A stretch of 64,000 bases of DNA from Leguminivora glycinivorella. Its lineage: Eukaryota; Arthropoda; Insecta; Lepidoptera; Tortricidae. The stretch spans positions 6,646,501 to 6,710,500 of the forward strand of contig NC_062982.1 in the NCBI RefSeq assembly GCF_023078275.1, in the 5' to 3' direction. Of the stretch, positions 11,290 to 23,800 are shown piece after piece. Under the pieces are notes generated by a model, which had not been told where the DNA came from, ran no database searches, and saw only the letters and a list, made by a program, of their open reading frames with translations. The translations under genes and the position numbers were made by a program. Every line of letters begins with the position of its first letter. Positions within the stretch are counted from its first letter, which is position 1.

Positions 11290-11930
11290 ATCCGAGTAAT
11301 CTACCATCTTTACTCGACAATCTGGTAGTTTGTACTGCGAGTGCGACATATAGATATATTTGGAGTAATCGGTCAGTCCGCACGCTAGTAGTGCGGCTGA
11401 ACTTACCATCCTTTACTCGACTACCTTGTAGTTTGTACTGCGACAAATATACAAGGTGCAATAAAAATAACCGTTCAAACTTAGCATAGTGACTTTTGCA
11501 TGGGGTCATAATGAACAACTTTTATTACGGGACCAATGCTGAAATGGCGAAAAAAAATTGGCTGTTCCGTGTTCCATAGAAATGAGCGGCATCATGACAG
11601 TCGAAATGTCTAAAACAGCCAAAATTTTTATTTTTATTTCAGTAGTGGTCCCATAATAAAAGTAGTTCATTATAATAAAAGTAGTTCATTATGAACTATG
11701 ATCCCAAAGTCACTATGCGAAAAGACATTTGAACGATCCGTATCCCACTTATTTCACCGGGAAGAAAGGGGTGGTGTAACCCGTCACCACACGGGCAACC
11801 ACCACCGTGTATATTCGGAGTAATCGGTAATCGTGCCGTGGTGGAACCTACCACCTTTACTCGACAATCTTGTAGTTAATACTACGAGTGCGACATATAC
11901 TAGATACATTCGGAGTAATCAGTCAGTCAG
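11290..11930 (+). repeat. Degenerate local repeat cluster
   Basis: A unit containing TACCATCTTTACTCGACAAT then CTGGTAGTTTGTACTGCGAG and GGAGTAATCGGTCAGT recurs at about 11300, 11405 and 11850, with a partial unit at 11815. A separate 20-bp direct repeat (TAATAAAAGTAGTTCATTAT) sits at about 11652-11695. Possibly a decayed minisatellite in the 3' UTR. Confidence 0.6.
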
Positions 11931-12329
11931 ACAACCTTACATCTACTGTGAGATAACTATAGATATTTTCGGAGTTACGGGACATACATCAAGATTCAAA
12001 GAGCTTTTGGGTGCGGCATGATTATCTATGGCACAAAATATTCAAGGAGAAAGATAGAGTATGGCGTGTGTATGTTTTACTTGTGTGTGAACGATAACAA
12101 ACACTTAAATACGCGAATGGTCCTATTGTGGTACTTGAAACGCACACCGCTTTATAAGCAATATAGTGATGTGTCACAAGTTGATGACCAGGTATCAAGC
12201 TTTACCTGAAATTGTATGGCCGTTTTTAACTAAGGCTTTAAGGCGTGAAAGTTATTCTCATAATACAATGTAGGTATACTAAGATATTTCGAATGGTTGT
12301 TGTGTATGGGTTTTTACCTATCCTATTTT

Positions 12330-12335
12330 AATAAA
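12330..12335 (+). terminator. Probable poly(A) signal of the dehydrogenase gene
   Basis: Canonical AATAAA followed by T- and GT-rich sequence, about 1.07 kb after the stop codon. Nearer variants cannot be excluded. Confidence 0.45.
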
Positions 12336-12393
12336 CCTGTTTTTGTACAATCCACTTGTAGTAGGGGGAAATTAGCTAAAATTACGGCATAAT

Positions 12394-13382
12394 TAATGGA
12401 AGGTTTTTTTAAATTGAAATATGTACGTTATAGACTGAAGTCATTTTTCATCAACCCTCCCCACTCCTCCCCCCTCTGCGTCACCCCTCTACCCTCCCTT
12501 AAAGTGCCGAAAATGCGGTTTTTCTCGATTTCTGACAAAACTGTTGAAGATACAGGAAAAGCGCGTAGGAACGAAGTAATCCTTAATAAATTTACTACAA
12601 ATCATTCATTAACACTTTGGTTCTAGCACTTATAGATTTCGCGTGATCCGTCACGAAAGTTGGTCCTTTGCTGCAATTTTCTTTAATGAATGTTAAGTTT
12701 TCGCCCAAAATGCTTACGAAATCGTCGAAATTTGTTTGATATGACTAAAATATTGTAACCCATGACTAAAATAAAATTAAGGGGGAAAAATCACTACCAT
12801 GGGTGGAATTTCCAATATGTCTTGGAATTCCAGTAACTATTTAAGACGTAATATTTTCACAGTAGTAGTCGCTAGGAGTACCATTGTTCCATATAGTATA
12901 TCGTATCGATGACTGGGGATGAGCTTTTGGTAGCTGTTGGTAGAGCCCTGGAGTTTCAATCCAGAAGCCGTGAGTTCATGTTCCACCCATGGTAGAGATT
13001 TTTCCCCCTGAAATTAATTTTCAGTTTATAATATTTTAGTAATATCAAACACATTTCGTAAGCAATTTGGGAGAAAACTTAAAATTCACTAAAGAAAATT
13101 GCAGCAAAGGACCAACTTTCGTGATGGATCACGCGAAAACTATAAGTGCTAGAACCAAAGTGTCAATGAATGATTTGTAGTAAATTTATTAAGGATTACT
13201 TTGTTCCTACACGCTTTTTCTGTATCTGCAACGGTTTTGTCAGAAATCACGAAAAACCGCATTTTCGGCTATTTAAGGGGGGGAAGAGGGGTGACGCAGA
13301 GGGGGGAGAGATGGGGAGGGTTGATAAAAAAAAACTTCGGCCTCTAATGTACATATCCCAATCAAAAAAAATCTTCCATTAA
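12394..13382. mobile_element. Foldback element with ~400-bp arms and a tRNA-like centre
   Basis: The arms at about 12394-12830 and 12990-13382 are diverged inverted repeats: both carry CTACAAATCATTCAT, GTGATCCGTCACGAAAG or its variant, and C-rich CCCTCCCC runs. The outer ends read TTAATGGAAGRTTTTTTT. The centre at about 12920-12985 resembles the internal promoter part of a tRNA (AGCTGTTGGTAGAGC, then a 17-nt anticodon-arm-like hairpin and GTTCATGTTCCACCC), but the B box is degenerate. No transposase. Confidence 0.75.
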
Positions 13383-15269
13383 GAGGCCGTCAATATCAAA
13401 AAGTAGAAAATCGTAAAATTGGTAGTTTTCTACGTCCGGTTTTAGTTTCAGTATATACTTATTGATAAGAAAAGCACTTGTCTTAAACAGCGCGTATTCT
13501 CATCTACAAAATCAGTAGTTAACATCAAGGAAAAGTTACTCCCTGAATTAATTATGATTTTTTTCCTGACGCTAGTTTAAGAAAACCCGCAAATAGTGCT
13601 CACGTTTGAGTGAGCTGAGCTCAATTTTGTATACTTTAGGCTGCTAAAATTGATGTTGTCGCATTACTTATATCCTAAACTAAAAATTCAGTAGTTTACA
13701 TGTGTGTTATCATGCTACTAAAATACAGTAAATGGAAGTTAAACGACATCAATATTTGTCTAAAAATACTTCGAATCAAATGGCAATTACTTCGAAAACC
13801 TTTTAGGCAAACAAAAGGCTTTCTTGATAATTATAAACTTTAAGTATGTGTATGCAAAATAGTGTGTAATACAAATCAGGAAACACTTCCAATTTTAGAT
13901 ACATACTTACTTAAAGTTGTAACTAATATGCGGTCGGCCCCTGTCGGCATCTTCATAAATTTGAATATATACGAGCGTGTTTTAGTTTTCAAATAATGTT
14001 ATTTTATAAGCTAGATAACTGGACTACAGAATTATTACCTTTTCATATTTTTCCTTACAAAGAGAACGAATAAAATCAATGTTGAATATAAACTTTCGTA
14101 AATTTTCCATACAAACGTCAAAACTGCGAACAGATTCTATTGAGTCAGACGCCCGATCGGGCTCGTTCGGAGCGGACGTGTCGCCAAATTTGCTCCAATG
14201 ACATTTGTTTTTGACACTGGAAATCATATACGGATACAAAAAGATTGCCAGTGCTATGAATGTATTCAAAAGTAATAAGGTAAATAAATATCGTCACGTC
14301 TAAAAGAGTCTCAGTTTAAAATAGTTTTTTTTTGTGTTGTTTACTACTTATTATTGTTGATAAATAAAAAAATATATGTAACTTTAATACAATGATAAGA
14401 AATATAGGTATTTTTTATCTTCTAAACTTTATTAAAATGAAAGAGTTTTAAAATTAATTTTAACTCGTTGGACTTTATTTTCATTATACTGGTCACATTA
14501 TTTAGTGTGTCAGTGTGTGTAACATTCTCTTTTGCGAAGAGACATTCAGTGTGGCGTATGAAAAAACTAACAGAACTAATCATTATAATTATATTCTATA
14601 AAAAATTATTTACGTAAATGGCGAAATTATTAATTGTAATAATATATTATCTTATCACAAAATTGTTCTGTATGACTTACCTTCTTACGTTTAATATAAT
14701 TTTAAATGGTGTTTGCACACGGGGCACGTAACCTTAGATTCAGACAACTTTAACTAAATTTTGAAAATTATTATTTTAATGAAGAATTCTATATTATGGC
14801 AACAATTTTACATGTAAACTGACTGTCAACCTCTATTCATACATAACCTCAACCTTTGTCTCAGTGCATTTATAACGGATGTTATAATGGCTAAACCGAT
14901 CAGGAACAGTGACTTATTTTAATTCATTCGGAAAAGGGTTTAACCATTTATAATTAGAATAAACGAAGCACTGTTTTTTACACCAGAGTTGTTTTGATTT
15001 TATATGGTGTTTGCACAAATTTATTTTGAAAAATAATCGGAGTCAATTCGTGTGAGATGGTAACACTAAATTGACACTGTCCGCAATCTAAACACGCGGC
15101 AGCGTGTCAAGCCAAGTTCAAGTAACCGAACTGGCAGACAACATCGTGTGTAATATTACACGAACTATTTGGAGCCTCTATGGGCGTCCTCACAACAAAA
15201 ACTATTTCATATAAACGTCTTGAATTTGGCTCTTATATTGATATTTGTGACATACATATGTGCCTGTCG

Positions 15270-15405
15270 TGATTGTTTCACCGGATGGTCTGATCGGAAG
15301 ATTAGACCATTTCGTTGGATCTCCTTCTTGTTTATGTCTTATTATTTGTAACGTTTATTTTGTGTGTGTGTTAACGAATAAATTAATTATATTCTATTCT
15401 ATTCT
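15270..15405 (+). repeat. Retroelement 3' tail ending in a TCTAT repeat
   Basis: Shares AGATTAGACCATTTCG, CTCCTTCTTGTTTATGTCTT and AACGAATAAAT with 42115-42265. It ends in AATAAAT followed by short ATTCT repeats, the usual look of a 5'-truncated non-LTR element. Confidence 0.65.
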
Positions 15406-15837
15406 ATTATAAAAGTTATAAGAAATGATATTTTATGTCATCAATTGTCATAAAACATTTTGAGGACTGCCATTGAACTTGGCACCCGTTTAGATCTCAC
15501 TGCTTTTGTCGTTGACGCCAACAACCAAGGCATATATAATATTGAACTTGGCTCATATTTCCCTTTTTTGGTTTTGATGGGATTTTAACGCTACAACTGA
15601 TTTCAGTGAAACTATAGACCTGTCTTAAGTTCCTCTCACTTAGGTCACTGACCTCTTCCAGTAAATTGCGGTAGTGTGCGAAAAGTATGTTGGTGAGTGT
15701 GACGTGCGTTAGTGTGTGTAAATGGGGTAATTTGACAGATACTGAATTTTTACCCATCGTGACGGGCTCTTAATTATGCCAATATTTTCATACATAACTT
15801 TCCAGAAGCAACGTACTATTGACGGTCCCTTGAATTT

Positions 15838-15970
15838 ACATCACAGAATATATAATAGTGCCAGTACAGAAGGTCAAGGTCACTCCCTTGATGTTCACAA
15901 AATGCCTCCATTCTAAATTATTACCTACAATAACAAATGACCGCATGTGAGAATGTGAGCCGCCCCTGGT
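15838..15970 (+). repeat. Dispersed repeat shared with 43470-43590
   Basis: Shares CACAGAATAYATAATA, TTGATGTTCASAAAATGCC and CTAACAAAYGRACCGCA-like blocks with 43470-43590 in the same orientation. Non-coding, unclassified. Confidence 0.6.
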
Positions 15971-16244
15971 TTCATAGTCTTAGTTGTAAAAAAATGGCTC
16001 AATGATAAGACTTTCCGTAAATCTGCCAAGAATCAACAATACTTTCGCCATCAGACTGGCGTTGTTTTAAAAACAATGGAAGTAACTAATTTTTCTATTG
16101 TGTTATTTCTATACTTTGACTATATACTTTGTGTTTGAGATGATTGTGTTATATACTGATGCCTATGGATTTACTTATGACTACATATATTCCAAAAATT
16201 AACAATGTGGATATGTGATCGGTAATACTCAATCGTCTAGTCCA

Positions 16245-16520
16245 TATTCTAATTGCCGCGACGCTTCTATTTTCAGTGGAATTTGAATTCTAATAAATTA
16301 GAATGAGGAGGCACACTCAATGGTTATGATAGATGGCGCCACCCTATTAGTCCATACGTGAGAGCGAGAAGATGATATGTTTTTTCTCTCTCACATATGA
16401 ATGACAGTGCACAGTGCCTAGACACTTGCACAGGCGCCGCCTGGCGGAATAAAATGTGCCTCCTCATTACAACTGAAATTCTATTGAAAACAAATGAGTC
16501 GCGGTAATTAGAATTCGCCC
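16245..16520. mobile_element. MITE nested inside another MITE
   Basis: The outer inverted repeats are ATTCTAATTGCCGCGAC (about 16247) and its complement GTCGCGGTAATTAGAAT (about 16498). The inner inverted repeats are AATGAGGAGGCACA (about 16302) and TGTGCCTCCTCATT (about 16454). The nesting shows two successive insertions. No coding. Confidence 0.75.
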
Positions 16521-17355
16521 TTACGTCTTGAGAATGACCGTTATGTGGTTGTGTAAATATTCAGTTCTTTAGACTAGAAGTGTTTGAGTAAGAAGCTGCA
16601 TTTATATTTTATAAAATATATTTTACAAAAATATAGTTAAGTAGCCTAAGAATAATGTTAGACATGTATTGTGTACCTATACTTGGAAATTGTCTGTATA
16701 CCTAAGGTCCTGTATGTTAAGATAGGTATGTATTATAAGCACATACTTTGTTAATGGCTTGTGTATGTTACGATGTCAAACATTTTGTTGGAGTGCAAGT
16801 GTTACAGATAATTCATTTCACATATATGAATATTTTTTTATTATTGATATTAGTCTCATTTCGATAATATATAGTGAGATGAAATATCTATAACAATTTC
16901 ATGGAATTTAATACTCAATATTATTTAAGAGTTCTCAACATTTTTTTACAAATTTGTTGCTGAGATTTTTTGATTTGCAATAAAAAGAGAAAAGGTACAA
17001 TTATTTTGTTTGATTTTACCCTGCTAAGTTTGGAACAATTTACAAAAACTATATTGAAGTTTGTAGTAAATGTATATTTCATATTAATACAATCACCAGG
17101 TACAGTTTTTGAGTTACAGATTTTTACAAATAGTTTAATAATGTTGATTGTCAACTTTTGCAAAATAATTTGTGAAGGACCAATTAACAAAATCACCAAT
17201 GACCAGGAAATAAACTGTCCTTTCAACTTGATTTAATTGAGTATAAGAATCTGCGGTAAAACCTAGTTCAGCGTAACATGAGCGCCATCCGAACATTCAC
17301 TATGTCTGGAGAGATGCGGCAGCCCGCGCCGCGGACAGCAGACCTACTATCACAT

Positions 17356-17361
17356 TTTATT
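17356..17361 (-). terminator. tral: Probable poly(A) signal of the LSM14 gene
   Basis: AATAAA on the minus strand (TTTATT on plus), about 450 bp beyond the proposed LSM14 stop codon. It fits a 3' end near 17335 but was chosen from context only. Confidence 0.4.
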
Positions 17362-17809
17362 TACTCTATCACTAACAATAAAACAGTCAATAAAACACTA
17401 AGTCATCCAATTATTTTCATACATTTAGAGCTAATTTTACCATCGTCACGCAACTGGCAGATCTCTTTAATTTTAACCTTATCTTAATCTGTATCGACCG
17501 CAGACGCTTTGAGAATGGTAAAATTAAACCCTTCACAATTTTCTAACATGTTATCACTAACACATAAGTAGGGCTGCTGTATAGTCATTGCCGAGTTTTA
17601 AAAATTAGTGGAAGTGCAATGACCTTCGAAAACAATAAAACACATATTTATCTAAGTTTTACAACTTTAGGCACAAACTGCGCACAAACGAAGCTCGAGG
17701 AAAATATATATTTTAATTGGGCATGTTTTATAAATAAAGTCTTCAATTATACTATGTCGGCTTCAAAACTACATAGCCTCGATATAATGTACAGGAAGGC
17801 GTCACGGCC

Positions 17810-20800
17810 TCACGGACCCCTGCCGTGTCCGTCTCGGTGAGCTTGTGACACATGCAATTTGTTTATAGATGCCAATGCTTGCCCAATGTTCCACACGTAT
17901 ACTTACAACATACTGCGCCGCGCGCCTGGACAATTTGTTCGATCTCGCACGTACGGGAATTTCCTTCGACTCCTTCCATTATTGGATACAACACTATCAC
18001 ACCAAAGCAATGTCCTTCAACTTAATTCATTCCGATATAACTTCCCGCAGTAATCTCCTTTCTTTAACCTTTCTATCATTTTACATCTATAAAACACTTT
18101 AATCACCGACACACTTTTCCGTTACTTTTCCATTTGTGATTAGTCCTCGCGACAATAAATAAAGATTCGATATTCGATTCACTTTCAGCGTAGCTCCTCC
18201 TACTTGGCTGTGGACAAAAGAAGCATTGTTAATTAAGATATAAGGGAATTAAGGGATTTATTTGAAGGTAAATTCTATGAAGCAGATTTTAGTTCACATT
18301 TTGGTAGAAGTAATGTGTGCCATTTTAGATCAAAACCGTTCTTAACGTATTCTAGGCATTATACGCCTCGCTTAATGCCTTGAGTGAACGAGTAGCTTCG
18401 TTCAGCAATTTCCATCTAAGGTGACACTAGTCACAGAGTAATAACTTATAAATACTAACCACAAAATAAACATTTTGAAAAACCCTCGACGTAGTGGACC
18501 AATTTACACGAAACATGTCTAAGAACACTCCCGACGAATTCAGCTTTCAAACAAAAAAAAAACCTAAATCGATTCATCCGTTCGGGGGCTACGATGCCAC
18601 AGACAGACACACACACAAACAGACAGACACGTCAAACTTATAACATCCCATCGTTTTAGCGTCGGGGGACAATTCAATGGAAACGCGCGCTCCGAGCACT
18701 GTCGCGCTCTCTCAGCTCTGCACCTGTTGAGCGTCCGTTTCGTGATCCTCTGGCAGTCTATCACAATAGCGCGTTTACGCGCGAGTGCATATATCTAAAG
18801 GACTAAGGGCCAGTTGCATCAACCACATTTGACAGACACATCATCGTCACGCAGCAGACTACTATGGAACTTCCCATACAATAAAATTTAAAGAACACTT
18901 TAACGATGACAGACGATTTGATGCAACCGGCCCTAAGTATGGATTCGTGCACGAGAACGCAAGCTAAGCTAGACCGCTCGCTAGAGGAGGAGATGGTAAA
19001 GTTAGATAGACACGTACCGGCGGCAGTGGTGGGCGCGGGCTGCGGCGGCTGCGCGGGCTGGTTGCGCGCGCGCGGCTGGTGGGTGGGCTGCTGGTGGTTC
19101 TGATGGTTCTGGTGGCTCTGGTGCGGCTGGTGGTTCTGGTGCGGTCGGCCGCGACCTCCGCGCATCGGTCGCCAGCTGGGGAAATACGACATGCTGCACG
19201 TTACTTATAGTCTACTGCTCCCCGCTATACCATGTTTATGAATAATTGCAATTTAATATTTAACCGTGGCATAAATCTGGAGTATTTGGATTAAAAATAA
19301 CAGTTCGACATTATTTCTTCTTCCTAGTGAGGACGAGTTAAATTTCCAGTAGTACGAACTGTGAAACTGTTAACACTCTCAGGATTGGTAGTCATCTCGT
19401 ACTAACTGTGCTGTCAAAATTGCCACCAACTTAGCTCAGTCGAACTCTTTGTGGCACAAAATTATAGGCTGACAAGTTTTTAGTTGACCCTCGCCACATT
19501 GCGGATTTTCAGCTGAACTAATTTCTTTTACTGGCAAGGATTACTATTTGACACCCAAAGAAGTAAATATTTTAAATTTTCTAACGATTTCATCGCAAAT
19601 ATGCCCAAAATAATATTTAAAAAAGTGAAAATAATTATTCTGAACGTGATAAATAACTTACAACAAAAAAAGATGAAGGATTTCACATAATTTCGATAAC
19701 AATGTTCTGAAATTGGTTGTTGTCATGTCCGGTACCTGACAGTTTATAGTGAAGTTCTCCTGTATTGTTTAGAATTATTTATAGAAATAAGGAGACTGTT
19801 CCATAATGGTCACCAGTACAAAACAAGGTACCACGCAAAAAGAAAATTAACATCGACAACTCCAATTTAAGGCACAATATTCATTTTAGGATGTGCGGAA
19901 AGAAGTAGCGAGTCTTAAAACCTTGCTTATTAAATTTTGATTCTCGAAAACCATGTTTTAATTTTCTACAAATAACAAAAGATAACCAGTACACGCTGTC
20001 CCCATTACATATAAAGCACTGCTGCGACAGGCATGTAGAAACTGGAATAGGCTAGATTTGTAGATAAATAGTTGTTAGTTATGTTAGAAATAGGTTAATT
20101 ATTATATTAGGAATTATTATTATTTTAAATCTGTACTCTATGAGCAATTGTGCTTGAAATAAATGCATTTTATTTTATTTTATTTATTATTTTTTTATTA
20201 CATATGACGTCGCACATTATTGCCATATGAAAGCGGTTTGTAGCGACACTCTTTCAGGGTCAAATAAAATCTTGTCAGGCTATACCTTATTATTGAATGT
20301 TTCATCTGTAATTTTCATTAACCATTCGATAACCAGTATTAACAGCCTCTCGAATACGGTAAACATAGCGGTTTTATAGTTCTTTGCGAAATAACGCCAT
20401 TTAGCGATAAGATAACTGTGATCTTGAACTAGAACTTCTATATATCTAATTATAACATTTATAACCTTGAAATAAGGTCATTAACTCCTATTTACATTGG
20501 AAAAAGATCCTAAGTAATTGTGGACTCATTTTTTATTATTATTATGAATGGGCTGGGCTTACTCTTGACCACAGACTAGCCAAAGGCAAAGACGTGGCAT
20601 ACGATGGAGTGAGCTCGCCCAGAAGATGCCTGTTCACCCTTGATTTGAAGGTCGCCGGGTTATATGAGTTATATGTTTCGTTATTTAGAGAAGAGATCCA
20701 CATTCAGAAGTTTACAAGTCACTGGATGAAATTAATTTAAGACTTGTTCAGTAATTTATTGACAGGCCTATGCTTTGTTGACAGCGGACAGCGGAAGATA

Positions 20801-23800
20801 TGGATACGTAAGTTAGCGACTGCTCGTTATCACAATTTGATATGATAGTAACGTTGGCCATCGAATGTGAAAACAAATGTGGTAGTTTGTTCTGTCACAG
20901 CCTTGACCTGAAATTTAGTGCCTGAAGCAAAAATGATGATGGTTAGTTCCCGCTTCACTGGATAGGATGTTGGCAGATTCTTGATTCGTCGGTTTGTTAT
21001 GTCCTAAGTAAATCCAGCGAAACGGGAAGCTACCACCAAGCATGATGAAGTAGTAGCGGTCCGTGTACTCACGGCTGCACGTGCGGGTTGTGCGGGTTGT
21101 GGCGCCAGCCGCCGCGCCCGCGCCAGAGCCCGCGGCGCGCCATGGCGACGCCGAACGTCTCCGAGTTCAGCTTGCGCTCCGTGCGCCAGTCCGTCCGCTG
21201 GCTGCGCCCCTTTGATCTGCACGAAATAACACATAGGACCTCAGAAAAGGCTAATCGATATTTTTTCCAGACACAAAAAGAAAACAGGACTAAAATAAAT
21301 TATCTTTAGAATATTATCTGCTACATATAACGATCCGCTACATAAAGAATAGCCACGCAAGGCTATTTGATCGATAAGACGTGCCTTCTATGTGAACTGA
21401 ACCTTGACATCGCGCCTCGTGCCACGGCCGACGAAAATGCGTGAGCTGTCTCGGCGAATAAGGCCTATTCTGTGTGGATCAGTCTTATCCGCGCTTCACA
21501 AGAGATTTTGTGAAAGAAGCTTTTTATCTTATCATAGCCAGAGTACCTGTCATTAAAGCCTCCGCCACACATGAGCGATTTGAAAAAGTGACGTGAGCAG
21601 GGCGCGGCGCTGGCGGAATGCTCTCATCGCGCCCCGCTCACGCTACGCTCTCAAAACGCTCATGTGTGGCGGAGGCTTAACAACTTCAAGCTCGAAAGTT
21701 CCCGTATCATTGCCAGAGTCGTCTTTCTTGTCCAGATCACCAGACTAGGCTAGCTTAAATTGTAATTTAAGAACAAGCTGTTCCATAGTTCCGTATCTCA
21801 CCTCTCAACAGCCTCACAGGAGATGTTGTCAAAGAAGCTCTTCGTCTTATCATAGCCGGAGTACCCGTCATCATCGACCTCTGGCTCGCCGGCTCCCGTC
21901 TCGTTGCCGGAGTCGTCCTTCTTGTCCAGCTCGCCTGCGAGCTCCTGCGGAACATTCGACGCGGATTGTAGGTCCTGATCGAGTGTATAAAATGGGTTTT
22001 AAAGTAACATAATTTTGAAAAAAAATTTACACTACAGAAACCAAAAGAAATAAACTGGAAGTTATTGCGTCTTAATTATTTTGTTAATAATAGATTCTTA
22101 AATAGTTCTTGAATATCTTATCACTTATAAAATATGATGTACAAAAAAAATCAGAAGCTAAGGAGTGTCAATAAAAAAATGTCTGGTAAGCAAGCACGCT
22201 TCCGGTTCCGGCCTTTGAAACGTAACGTCACTGTGCTGTCGCTCCGTAAATAAATAGCTAAAATAAATAGTTAAACACTAAAGTTCTCCCAAAAACATCA
22301 TTCCAAGTGTTAATCAGAGTGTAATAAAGTGGTGAAAGTATCAGTTTAGGTGCAAATATTGAAATCTGCGAAGTTATAAGACGAAGAAAAGTGGTGCGAT
22401 TTGTGAGGTTAAGTTTAACATAGACAAAACGGATGATCGAACTGTCAGTGACAAATAAGTGACATCTCGAGTGTTGCCAGTGATAAACGTAAAAATACCC
22501 CATTTCCACTGCGTTCCGTTTCACGCAAAAACATGGAAGCACAATTCGAATTATACTTTGCAAAACTGCAAAAGGAGTTAGAAAAACAAACCGATCTCCT
22601 AACTACGAGAATAACGAATACCATAGACGAAAAACTGAAACCTGTATTGGAAGAAAATAGTAAATTAAAAAAGAAAGTGGATCAATTAGAAAAGAAAATA
22701 GAATATATGGAGAATGAGAAGAAAAGCAATAATATAATAATACACGGGCTAAAAGAAGGGGAAAAAACCACAACAGACCTAATAAAATATGTGCAAGAAA
22801 AGTTTTTAACAGAATTAAACATATCCATCGAAGCTGCCGACATAAACAAAATTTATCGCATTGGAAAAAACAAGAAAGGAGAGAAGCCAAGACCAACGCT
22901 GCTATCTTTCGTGAGTGGTTGGAAGAAGCTAGAAGTACTGAGAAACAAAAGCAAGTCCAAGGAACTACAGCTCACGGAGGATTATTCCAAAGAAATTTTA
23001 GAAAAGAGGAAGGCTCTAATACCACAATTAATTGAGGAAAGGGAAAAAGGAAAAATAGCCTACATCAAATACGATAAATTGATAGTTCAAGAACATGAAA
23101 ACACAAACACAAGAGACAGCAGAAAAAGGGAATTGTCAATTTCCCCGTCAACATCAAACACACAGACAAAAAAGCAACAAATTACTACCTCATCTAATAA
23201 CCACAAAACAAACACGTACAATCTGTTTAGACCTAGATCTAACTCAAACTCTTCAGAACACATGAGGCAGCAACTGTCAGCAAAAGGACTGGAAGAATCA
23301 GCATAGCAACTAAATCAACCAACAACAACTAAATTAGGTCCCAACCCGGCTGGTCTCCGTGGGACGTCAGACCAACACCCTCCATCGAAAGGAAATAACC
23401 CAACTATATCCAAAGAACACAAACAAAAGTCAATCAAAAAAATTAACATATGCACATATAATGTAAGATCCCTTGCAACAACTACAAGGCTACTAGAATT
23501 AAACAACGCCATTAAAAAACTAAACTGGGATATCATAGGCCTAGCCGAAGTGAGAAAAATGGGAAGCGCCATAGAGGAATATAGTGACTACATCCTTTAC
23601 TACATCGGTGAGACTAAAGGCCATCATGGCGTAGGATTTATTGTGAAGAAATTTTATAAAAACCAAATAACAAGCTTCATAGGCATATCTGAGAGGGTTG
23701 CCTTGCTAAAAATGAATTTCGAGAATGGACCACTGTCATTAATACAAGTATATGCTCCAACAGAAAGCGCAAACGAAGGAAAGATGAAGAAATTTTATCA

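Larger units (their letters stand above)
11266..12393 (+). other. 3' UTR and downstream region of the dehydrogenase gene
   Basis: After the TAA at 11263-11265 no coding sequence is supported. The region holds the minisatellite-like repeats at 11290-11930 and a poly(A) signal at 12330. Confidence 0.6.
13385..17340. other. AT-rich intergenic region between the dehydrogenase and LSM14 genes
   Basis: About 4 kb without a supportable gene. Several short open frames exist but none has motifs or splice context. It contains LINE-tail and other dispersed repeats at 15270 and 15838 and nested MITEs at 16245-16520. Confidence 0.5.

Noticed and set aside
12920..12990. Possible functional tRNA gene
   Set aside because: Only the A-box and anticodon-arm-like parts fit. 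The B box is degenerate, no acceptor stem pairs, and it lies inside a foldback element.
14024..14269. 81-codon minus-strand open frame in the intergenic region
   Set aside because: No homology that I can recognise, no splice sites that extend it, and AT-rich content typical of chance frames.
17278..17345. GC-rich patch that could be the last LSM14 exon
   Set aside because: A terminal exon here would also fit phase, but the 17841-17810 exon needs a shorter jump, ends in a Gly/Arg motif and leaves a poly(A) signal at 17356 downstream. The choice remains tentative.
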